Of a stretch of 64,000 nucleotides of DNA, positions 27,601 to 39,600 are shown one piece after another. A program made the translations under genes and the position numbers. The stretch is taken from NCBI GenBank assembly GCA_030248215.1, contig JASANG010001598.1, positions 151,222 through 215,221 on the forward strand. The letters are read 5' to 3'. Each line of letters starts with the position of its first letter. Positions within the stretch are counted from its first letter, which is position 1. The notes below the pieces were generated by a model that was given only the letters and a program-made list of their open reading frames with translations, was not told the origin of the DNA and ran no database searches. Source of the stretch: Enoplolaimus lenunculus. Lineage: Eukaryota; Nematoda; Enoplea; Enoplida; Thoracostomopsidae.

Positions 27601-30600
27601 CTGGGAAATTTACAATACATAATCAGACCCGTAGCCAGAGGCGGATCCAAGAAAATTTTACGGGAGGGGCGGGCTGACAAACGTTATGAAATGCAAAAAT
27701 TGTAAGGTAGGGACCTTATCATTTTATCACCAAATATTTTTCTCAGGGCGATTAACACAAAAAAATTCTGACAGGGGGCGTACGCCCCCCGCCCTCTCTG
27801 GATCCGCTGGTGCCCGTAGCCAGCTCACCTTGCTGGGGGGGGTAAAAACGTTTCAAGAGGGGCATACAAGGGTTTCAATGACTTCGTACATAATGCGGAG
27901 CAGGCCAGTAGTTGATTTCGGGAGGTTAGGTAAAACGTATAGACTGGAACGCTCCCCCCATTTAGGGTTGAAAATCTCCCCACAGAAAAATTTTGCTTCG
28001 TTGGTTTCTCTCTCATGGGGGACAGCAGCCTGGCTGAGCCTCCCGCAAGTTCGAGGGACTGTAAGCAAAATAGTGGGCTATCGCCCCCCACAAAATCCGC
28101 CACACTAAGCAACTTATTATTGAACACCTACATATTAAATAGGTTAAACTCAGGCTTAAGTAAAGACTTCGGCAAAAGCTTAGGCTTAGGAAAGTCTTTT
28201 CCGAAACCGTAGCTTAAACCCAAACCAGTGGGGGAAATGTAAGAGCGAACGTATATAACTTCAGTTTAAAGTTTTCCCCCCAAGCGTAGATAAGCGAAAA
28301 TATTTATTTGGACTCTACAAAGCCAACACCTTTTAAGAAATTTGAAAGGAAAAATAGGGTTTTTAGTTATCCCCCCGCCCGGCGTTTGTTAAAAAATGGT
28401 TGGATTTTGAAAATATTTTTGCGTATTTAAGCTTCTCATGACCCCTCATTATTCCACAGCCAAATTTGAATTTTTGAAAATTTCGTTTTTTAAGGTCTCA
28501 AGGTCCACTCCTAGGGCCCCAAAAATTGTTTTTGTCAAAAAGTCGAACAGATTTATAGCAGTGCAATTCAGTTCGGCAAGCTGGTCGAATAATATACCAC
28601 TTGTGTAACTTTTAACGAAAAAATTTTTGGATCCCAAGGGAGACCTTGGATGCTCAAAAATTCAGATTTGGCCGTGGGATAATCTCGGGAGGTCATGAGA
28701 AGCTCAAATATGCAAACCTTTTAAAAATCCAACCATTTTTGGGCAGACACCGGTTGGGGAATAGCCGAAACGAGCTAGGAAATAGTCCCACACGGGGAAC
28801 AATGTGCTCGCTGAACGCCGAAAATTGTAGAAATATTTGCCCATGGGGTCAACGACGATTGCCCAAACGACAATGGTTCAAACGACGAGTACCAAAACAA
28901 CAATTACCCAAATATCAAATATTGTTCATCTTCAAGCACGTAGCCAGAGCCGGCTAAGAAATCCATAAACCAAAAATGTTTTGCCAAGCTAGCAAACGGA
29001 TTTAATACTAAAATCACGCCAGGTTTCTTGATCGCTTGGCTCACGTAGTTTTCTACAACCGAAGCTACTATGGCGGGCGGTTCGAACCGGTCCACATCGC
29101 AATTTGCGTGTATAAGTATGTATGTATTTCAACTTCCATTATGTTTTTGAGTAATTGAGTTGATCAGAATAAACTAAATAGCTCGGTTAAACAGTGACTC
29201 CGGTAGGGACAGTCCGGTAACTCCTTCCGAAGGTTTTGGACGGCCACTGCGCGCAAGGCCCATCAACGTGGGCCGTTTTGATGATTGTAACATTCTGATA
29301 TTTAGGCAATCATAGATTGGGCAATGTCGCTAGTGGCCAATTGTCATTTGGCAAATGTCGCATTTGGACAATTGTGCTTATGGTATTTGTCGTTTAGGCA
29401 ATCGTGGCAACCAGGCATATATGCTAGCCGAACAGTTGTCACCAACTTTCTTCATAATAAAGCGGCTATGTCTCGCATCGGTTCCACCTCAAAATTTCTG
29501 AAATCTGCTATGTACCTTAGTTACTTTACATACTGTCTAGGTAGAGAGGCGTTATAGTTTTAAAATCATCCGGCGCCGTGCACCCCCGTCCGGTGCCGTC
29601 TACTACCGTAACACAACGCACGTGTATTGCCGCATGGCACATCATATCAATTTGTAAACAAAAGTTTTTTGACTTGCGGCGCCGCAAGACAGGAATAGCG
29701 CCACTCTTACTCTTATTTCATAGTAGACCCGAAGGCTACTCTTACCATTCACAGTAACAGGTTTTTCGCTACTGAACGTGCACGCATTTACTACTGCATT
29801 GTGGCACAAAACACCACGATTTATCTACTCCGAATCCGAATCCATTGCAATTTTGCCAAAATCTGATGCAAAATTAAAACTGTAGCCGTTTAAGATGCTG
29901 GTTCAGCAAACCTAATCTTAAGCAGGTAGCAGAAAATGCAGATTTTAAAACATCATATCCCGAATTCATTGAAAGATGGATTGTGGATGGAAATGCAAGT
30001 ACGAAAAGTTTTCGAAAAACCGGCGCCGTCCGTCACCGTACGTTATCGGACGCAAATAACTCACGTACGATAACGTATGGGGACGGACGGCACCGTACGG
30101 GTGACACATGGTGACGGACGGCCCGGGACGTCAAGTATGTATAGCGCAATCCATAGAGTGGATAAAGTATCCGTCCGGAAATTTCTCTAGAGAAAACAAA
30201 AGCACTTTTATCAGGCACTAGAACAACCTTTGATTTTCGATGTCCGAAACTATTTTACGCGAGGTTACTCCCGCACAGAAATGAAACCTTGACTACACTC
30301 CAGCTACTTCATGCAAGGAATATGTGAACGATCGTAGCGAGCGAGAATTTTTTCAACTCCAAAAGGTGCATGCAAGCAGATGGTTAATTTTGACACATGT
30401 AGAATAGTCCGGTTTACAATACTCCATGAATTTCAAAGGCATACCACCATAACGCTCCCTTGTTTGTTTGTGCGTTGTAAAATATGCTACTTACTGCCTC
30501 TTTATGTAAGGACGTATACAAGGAGAGAGAGATGACACGGATATATCATTTTCTGAAGTTTCGATGAAAGACAAGACAAATAATATATTTAACAGGACTT

Positions 30601-33600
30601 ATAACTCTGGACTCCGGGAAGTCAAAAAATAGTCTTTTACGAAATTATACACGTCCGAAATGAAAACTTGGCTACATCTCTGCTCACCAGGGTGCAACCG
30701 GAATTCCGGTTCCGGTAAATTTTTACCGGATTTAAAAATTCTGGTGTTATAATTTGGCCGTTTTCTTAACTTTGCTAATTTTTAACAATCTCTCTTGAAA
30801 GCCACTTGTACTCCGAATATAAGCCATTGATGGTAGATTTCACTTCAGTCGATGATGAAAATCTAAAATACACCATATAAAATAAATACCTATGTTCGAC
30901 TAAGGTTATTTCACAAATAATAGAGCAAAAAATAATATTAAAATGAAATTTTTGGTGAAATGCATTTTTCACTTTCCGGTTCCGGTTCCGGTAAAATTTT
31001 CAAATTCCGGTTCCGGTAAATTGTAATTCCGGTTGCACCTTGCTGCTCACTAATCCTTTGTGTACCTCTGATGAATATATACAGCTGCCATGCCCCAAAC
31101 TGTTCAACCCATACGCTGTCACCTTATACTGCCGAAAACTCAATTATCACCTAGCGTATTGCTACCACAAAAATAACATCCCACACAGATCAGTAACAAA
31201 CATTTTTTTCGCTTCAACAACAAACCGGCCGTTTCCGTTATCAGTTCAACCGGCGCTTGCCCCAAAATGGTCGGATTTTGATCATTTTTACAGATTTTGG
31301 TGAAGCTTCTGAATATTTCAACTGATAATTCAAAACCAAAATTTAAATGGTTAAGAATATATATATGCACTCTGGAAAACCATGAGCCAAATGCCGTAGG
31401 TACTTATCTTCTCACCCATTTCGGCGCGCCTGACTTGATATACTGTCGCATCTTAAATAAATACACATAATACACGTTTATATATACTTACCGGAACCAA
31501 CTCTTCACGTCGATTGATACTCGCTTCCGGCTCGGACACCAATAAGCGCGTCACAGATCCGGATTCAAACGACGAGACTTGGAAGTTTCCCCTCCGTTGG
31601 TAACCACTTAAATCGCGTATGGAATTCGCCTGTATATGACTGGTAATCGCACTGGCGATCCCTGTAGATCTGGGATCTGCGTGCGCAAAAATGCAATAAT
31701 TGCAACTGCAACTCTGCTGACGATTGCTGTCGCTGTGCAATCTGCGGTGCGTTGTTGAATGCAGCAGTCGATTGCGACTGCACGCTATCAACGCAACGCC
31801 GTTGCTATTGCAACAACTCGCACTGCGAACAACCGTTGACAAATGACGATTTGAGTCGTCTATAACACTGTCGATTTGCTTGTGTTTGATTGGCTGTTCA
31901 TGGATCGAACAGCAAATTGCTTCGTTTTTGATTGGCGCTTCGTCCACAAAAAAACACGCTTCCTCGTTTCTGATTGGCTGTTCACCGACAACACTGGCAA
32001 TTTGCTCGCTTCTGATTGGCTGCTCAACGGTGATTGGATGTTTGATATCGGGTAACGAATCGGATTGGTGGTTTAGCTTGTTGCGATCAACAACCGGTAA
32101 CAGTAACCAACGTTTGGCTGCGACGTTACTGGAAAGAACCGGGTTGGATGACAATGATTGTGATATTAATAATTTTTCAGCGCTCAGTGCTAAAATAGGA
32201 AAAACCAAAATCGAACTCTAGAAACATTTACATGAATAGTTTTGCTTTGGGTTACGTAACGATGAAAACGACTTGTTGATTTTGGGGCAGGTATCTGATA
32301 AAATTTGCTAAACATTCTGCATTGCAGTAAAATTTTGGGAAATCAGATTTGAATATTTGATCGGACGCTATACCGTTAACCAATCAGCTTTGGTTTTAAA
32401 TCACTGTTGTTTTGCTACAACCCACAATCGCTATTTGGCCTAGAACGCAACGATTGAAAACTTTCATAAATCTATCAAATACTGCAATTATATTGAAAAC
32501 ATAACTTGATGATCAACTATGTAAAAAGCTCATTCACTTTGCTTGTGCAGGGCAATTTTATTTACTCGTGTACTTCCCCACGCCAATGCCTACGCTGAAG
32601 CGTAAACCTAAGCCTAAGCCGTCCATGTCATAATGCAATAAAATATGCTTCGGGTCATTCATACTATTTATTTCCTTGACGATTCTAGTGAACGGGCCAA
32701 TAACACCCACCCCTAAATCAATTTGGGGGAACTTGGGCCTTCTATCAAAGCATTCATTCATTCATAGGGTGAAGGGAAGTAGCAAACAAGTACGAAGTTT
32801 TCCGTGGTTCACGTATATATATTTAGTCCAAAATATGAACAAAACATTACTACGTCTTTTTTCAACTTAGACTGCTCCGCTAATAGCAATTGTTAATCGA
32901 TTTTTCAGCGTTTCGATCTCGGTTTGCATACCATTGAGACTCAAAAAAGCGAGACCGAAACCAGCCAATCCCGAGACTTAGACCTTTATAGCAGGGGCTC
33001 AGATTCTCGAACGAATCTACTATCTAGTACTAGTTCCTATCGTGAGTTAGCGAAATGTTTTCAAGCCGGGCGCACTGCTGCATGTATGAATATCCAAGTT
33101 TGCAAACATGTAGAAACCTAGAAGTGTATATCAAACGCGAAAACAGCGTCCGTGCTAAATTTAAAAGCCGCCAATTGCTTCAATTTTCGTTTCAAACTAA
33201 GATTTTGACGAGTGTCCTACATCCTAAATTTAAATTTAACATTAGGACTGTCTGAGCTCAGTTTAGACTGCATGCATTACTCTATGTTCCGCTCAGTTCA
33301 AAACTGTGCTGCATTTAGGGTTGCGCTATACTTTTTTGACGTGCGGCGCCGTCCGTCACCGTGCGGTGCCAGTCTACGTAGGAACCGGGACTTCAGACCT
33401 TTCAACTAAGCAGTTGGAAACGCGGGCCTACAGAGCAAGGATCGAACTCTTAGCCTACGGATATTTAAGCGAACACTTTACCACTGTACCACGCAACACT
33501 GTACCACTGCACTACGCAGCCCACCTCTCCAACTGCGTTTTTCGTCGATTATATGTGTCGACCGTATGCTACCAGCTAAACATACATACAGTGCACTGCA

Positions 33601-36600
33601 CTATATTGCATGTGCACATAACGGACAAGCATGTCTCACATGCTTACATGCAATTATTTTCAACAAGGTCGTCCTTTGACCGTCCATCCTATTTTCGACT
33701 GGATACCGTGCTCATAGCGCGTCAGTTTTACCATTGCGCTCACGGCGTAGCAACCGTGTTAGTCTGGGAAGGAACCGGGACATCAGACCTTTCTACTAAG
33801 CATCTCGAAAAGAAAACCACCAGAGTGGGGATCGAACTCTCAGCCTACGGATCCTTAATTTGAATACTCTACCACTGCGCACGTAACCCGCCCCCCCAAC
33901 TGCATTTCTCGTCGACTATATGTGTCGACCGTATGCTGGCAGCTAGCATACATCCAGTGCACTGCACTATATTGCATGTGTACATAACGGACAAGCATGT
34001 CTCACATACTTACATGCGGTATAGTACGCAAATAACTCACGTACAATAACATATGCTGACGGGCGGTGACGTACGGCGCCGGACGTCAAGTATAGTGCAA
34101 CCCTTAATCGTGCACTTTGTGCCAAGACAAAAGCGTGATTGCGCTCTCACCACAGGCAACTAGAGCTTCAATATGCAAGCTTGGCACGAATCCACTGTAT
34201 TCAACTTGTTCCACCTATCACCAATACAAATAAATTTCAAGCCAGTAAAACAAAACCTGCCGAAATTAAAAACTCTTATAATACAAATTTTTCAAAATGT
34301 CGTCTCAATGGCGCAGCCACTGACCCAAAAATAAGGGGGTCATGTTCGCTTGGGCGAAGCCCATATATAATGGTGGAAAAAACCCTCACGAACGAATACA
34401 ACGGACCAGTCGAACGTAAATAATGTAATATGAATAATTTGTGAGGTAGGACGGACCTTGGACCTTACTATTAATTCATAAAATTTTCATCTCTATGTTT
34501 TTGCTCGTATGTAAAATTTCCTGATCGCAAAAATTGGGTTACGTTAGAAAGAGGCTTATCTATACTGAGACTGTGTCTGAGCATTTTCCTAAGCCTACAC
34601 ACCATAAGTGGCTGGGTAGTGTACAAAAGCCTTAAAGCTATTGTAAGAGTGCGGGGCGTAATTTAATTTATCTACGAGTAGAGTTGCAACGTTTAAAAAT
34701 AAATACCCGGACACGGATTTTTCTGAAAGAAAAACCCGGACCCGGACCGGAATTTTTCTGAAAGAAAAGCCCGGACCCGGATGTATTTTCCGAACAAACC
34801 CGGGCCCGGAATGTATATTACTTAAAAACTAAACATGATCCTAATTTTTTAAAGATGGAAAGGAATTTCTGTCGGGTGTGTTTTGTTTCTAATGTATTAT
34901 TAAGTGTTTCACACAGTTAGTGTTGGTTGTGCAACTAACCTATTTTAGGTAAGATACAGTTACTATTCAGAATGTAGGCGTGGGATGTTAATAAAATCAG
35001 GGTGCAACCGGAATTCCGGTTCCGGTTCCGGTTCCGGCATTTTTTCACCTTCCGGTTCCGGTTCCGGTAAATTTTTACCGGATTTAAAAATTCCGGTATT
35101 ATAATTTGGCCGTTTTCTTAACTTTGCTATTTTTTAAGAATCTCTTTTGAAAGCCACTTGTACTCCGAATATAAGCCATTGATGGTGGATTTCACTTCAG
35201 TCGATGATGAAAATCTAAAATACAACAAATAAAATAAATACCTATGTTCGACTAAGGTTATTTCACAAATAATAGAGCAAAAAATAAGATTAAAATGAAA
35301 TTTTTGCTGAAATGCATTTTTCATTTTCCGGTTCCGGTTCCGGTAAATTGTAATTCCGGTTGCACCCTAAATAAAATCACTAAGTTAATTTTGTTCCGGT
35401 TATTCTGTCCGGGTATTTTTGCAATACCCGGACCCGGAATAATTTGTTATGAAAACCCGGACCCGGACGTGGAATTTATTGAAGCGACAACCCGGACACG
35501 GATCCGGATCCGGAATTTTTCGACAAAAATACCCGGAATAACCGGAATACCCGGACCCGGACGCAGCTGTATCTACGAGGCCTCTAAACTCCCGCTACTG
35601 GTTCTGAAAACATTGCAATAGCCGTCTTAAAACATCACATTTTTAAGAACTTAAGATCACTCCGTCCAACTCGGGCGCAAATAAAGGAAAAACTGTCTGA
35701 AATTTTACAACACGATAACCTCATTCTCACAGCAGCTTATACACTTATGATACATATAAACATATTGAGAAGAAACAAATACGTAATGTTTATTTTTTTC
35801 ACTCTGTCCCTTTAAAGATTCCAGGTGATAAACAGCTGGCAGTCTGTTTATTATTTCGATGCAGTACAAATTATATTTGATGTTCAAAATCGTTCAGACG
35901 TTTTCTGTACAACTCAGCTTCGGCCAGACAAAGTGCATAACCATCACGGGCGGTAGCGTGCCTAATTAGTTCTTTGACCATAACTCGTTAACCAGACAAT
36001 TGATTTCGAAAAATATGAAGCTGTGATGAATGATATATATTTTGCGTATGTTCTTCACACAATTTTTTCGTGGAATTTGCGAGTTCAAAAAGTCGAATGT
36101 TTCATAAAATTATATTCGAGTGTGAAATGATCAGGGAAGGTTATGAGAAGCTCAAATATTCAAACATTTTCAAAATATGGCCATTTTGGGCAAACGTAGG
36201 TGTCACGCCATATTTTGTCCCCCGGCCATACTTTTCGCTCTTACCGCCACATTTTCGCGTCGTCATAATTTATTTGCACCCTTAGGCATTGGAAAATACT
36301 ATTTTTTGATTTAAACTCAAGGCAGCATAGTAGCTTGCGAGTTTTCTAACATTTTTATTCTACTCCAGCCTGCGCCCAGAATTTTTATTCACATACGGAT
36401 CCAGGTTTTATTTCAAACAACGTCGTAGAATGTAAGAACATTTCATCAATCTGCCTTAATATTGGAATGTTCAAAGCAGACGAAGACAAATCAATATGTA
36501 TTATTCGAAAATTCCTTAGCTTTTTGTGGGTTCACGTCCTGGCAATGTCATTGCTCTAAGACGAGTACTAAGAACTGAGACATATATGCAGAACTGTCTT

Positions 36601-39600
36601 AGAATGGCACGTTTATCTAACAAAAAGTACGTTTCGATAACTTAAGATCACTCAACTTAATTTCAGATACCGGATATCAGGGTTCAAATCGGAATCACAT
36701 AGGAAGCGGAATTAGAGTCGGAATCAAATTTTTTCGTATGTAGTGTATGAGTCCAAGTTCAATCACCTTAAAAACTCATAACTGAAAACCGGAATTCCGG
36801 CATCGGAATAGCAGCCAGGCGGAATCGGAATTTAAATTTTCTCGGAATTTTAGCCGGAATCGGAATTCCGCTGGAACCCTGCCGGATCATTTCTTTCAAG
36901 AGAGAAGCGAATCAAAACTGTGTTATATATACTGTGTAGTTGACACCCGGTTCTAGTTCCCGTAGAAAAAAATCACTATTCGGCTTTAGATCTTGTATTT
37001 CGACATCCTGTTTTACCCCGATCGTAAAAGGCTAAAATAAGATATTCGCAGGAAGAAAATATGGCAGGGGATAAACTAGCAAGACACAGGAGTGTGTACA
37101 ATAACTGAAAGCATCCAAATGTTTTGCATATATCAGCTTATTATTGCTTGCCCAGACCATTTTACACCCAAGTTTAAATTTTGAAAGGTTTGATTTTTAA
37201 GGAACCCTTGGATAGAATTTAAAAATTTTAGTCAAAAAGTTATATAAATTATCTAATGGTGTTAAGCTTTCCGCAATCAGTCATCTGCTTAACGAGTTAT
37301 AGTAAAATAACTGGTTTGTCGTGTTGCCAGCGGTTTGAGACGGCGTCAAATCAGTTATTTGTAAGAACTTGTTAACGAGACGTCTGATTGTGGAAAGTTT
37401 ACCACTGTTCCACTCAGCTCTGCAAACTGCGTAGATGGTGAGAAGTTGAAATGTGCATAAAATTTCAAATTCAAAACATTTTTGGGCAAACGCCGGGGAG
37501 ATTAACTGAAAAGACCCCGGGACCCAATTCTTGGGCATTGTGTTAGGGTGTCACAGCCCGAACGTTTAAATCTGGTCAACCAAGATTCAAAACGCAGTAA
37601 GAACAGTAGAACAGAGAAATAAGAACCTTCCAGGGAGCAACCGAAATTCCGATTCCGGTTGCACAATCAATCGGAATCGGAATTTTTAAATTTTAATTTT
37701 AATTCCATTTGTTGTGATATGTTGCATAAGAATTCTATTATCTATTAAACTGCTTTCGATGACTTAACTTATCAATAATATGTTGTAGTTAAGCTTTACA
37801 GAACCATCAATATTATATTTGTTGATACAAATTATCCGTACAGTCACAAAATTTCTAGTTCCGATTCCGATTAGAATTCCGGTATAAATTTGCGGTTCCG
37901 ATTCCGGTCCCGGTATAATCCAGTTCCGCTTTGCACCCTGGAACCCTCGTAAACGAATCAACGATTAAGAAGCCAGGCTCATTTTTATTAAACGCATGAA
38001 ATAGCAACACAAAATTTCATTGATTCTAACCCATTTTTTCGAGGGATTTAACCATGGACGATCTGCCTGTGAGACATCGGTTCCACGCCGTCTGGTGATA
38101 GATTACACCCTTCCTTGACACCAATATGTAATAATGTTTTGTTCATCTAGCCGTTAGAGCATAACTAACACACCGTACCTGGCAATAGAACGTACATAAC
38201 ACCCCTGCATGCAAAGTAGCTCATACTTTTTATCCAAGAATCGGCCCATGTAAACATCAGGGGCGGAACGTTTCTCTGTGGGACTACAATAGAATAAGCC
38301 TAAACTTTAGACTAATTTTTTGCTTGGTTTAGGCTTAGGAATAAACTCATTCTTACGCTTAGGCTTAGGTTAAGGAATAAGCTTATAAGACTGTTTCGCC
38401 CCTGTTCTTTACATTGGCCTAAGAATCGAAAAAAGTAATAACCAGTAAAGGTCTGTCTTATCATGTGAATATAAATGAATATACATATACATACATATAC
38501 GTATATATGTACATATATACCTTGGTTAAAAATTCAAACCTTCAAGAAAATGTAGATTTAAAACCAATTATTTAACTTATTCAAGCAAGACTCAATATAA
38601 CAACAGCATAATGGGTAAATTCTAGGAGGGTTGGTTATGTGGTGAATTCACATACGTTACAAGCGATGCTGGCTGCAACGTTTCTATGAGGGGTGGGCGG
38701 GTGAATCTTTTCTAGAGGACTGAGCCTTCCTGACTATACGGGTCTATGATATACGGGTCTATGGCTACGTCAACGTTCATAAAACAAGACTACTGAGGTA
38801 ACGCACAGCAGACGTAATTCTATGGAACCAACATTGGGTTGACAGAAGAAATTATTTTTATACGCACTGCGTAGGAAATTGCTATACGTATATCTTTACA
38901 ACCTATTAGCGATAATAACGTAAAACTAAATACTTCCAAAGAATTATTGGAAAGTTAATCCCTTATCCCCCTACAATGCCTTTGCAGTTCCTTAATGTTT
39001 ATAAGAATGCCAAGAAAACACCTTGTGTGTATATATAGAACAACAACAAAAACAACAAAATAACAACAACAATAACAATAACAACAACAACAACACTAAG
39101 TTAACGCTCCGTTGGCTTAAGGGCTTCCGTTCGATATAACATTATAAAGGCCAGGGGTACATTGGCACGCTCGTTAACCGTTTCGTTGAATGTGTAAAAC
39201 GACGGCTCTTGACAAATTCAACATCAATTCCATTACCTAATATTGCTTCCCTAATTTTTTGACCAATTCCGTTAGGAAAATAATAAAGTTCCACTTTGCA
39301 TCCTGATATTTATTTACAGATGACCGCAAACGAAAGTAATTTAACCGGTTTCTGTGAAAAAACGTGCAACAGGAAGCGGCAGAAATTTTCATTTATCCTC
39401 CATCGGTTCCTATTTTGTTTTCCCACGACAATGTTAATTTGAAAAAAAGGCAAAAGGTTTTCAGTCCGAACACACTGCTTCCTAAGCCGTAGCTTATACT
39501 TATGTTCAGTAGGCAAAATTTGAGGCTAAGCTTTAACCTATGTCAAGCCTAAGCATATTTCATTAATCCAATCTTTATGTGTGGGAGAAGACAATTTTTC

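Larger units (their letters stand above)
14264..31491 (-). other. Intron 2 of the FBXL20-like gene (17.2 kb)
   Basis: Bounded by the exon 2 donor (GTAAGT) and exon 3 acceptor (TTATAG). It is mostly transposon and tRNA-like repeat material, listed separately. In 14.3-15.6, 17.5-20.1, 21.8-23.1 and 25.8-27.6 kb I see no convincing gene, only AT-rich DNA, microsatellites and short repeat fragments. Confidence 0.75.

Noticed and set aside
27686-28108. 140-codon plus-strand frame
   Set aside because: Its first third lies in the small hAT MITE at 27636-27812 and the rest in another dispersed repeat; no protein similarity.
32190-32217. Alternative acceptor for exon 2 (TTTCTAG, exon ending at 32217)
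   Set aside because: It would start in phase 0, which does not match the phase-1 end of exon 1; the TTTTAG acceptor at 32190 matches exactly.
33306-33863. 185-codon open frame on the plus strand
   Set aside because: It crosses the PIF-like terminus and the antisense tRNA-like dimer; repeat units at 24 and 25.6 kb do not preserve it.
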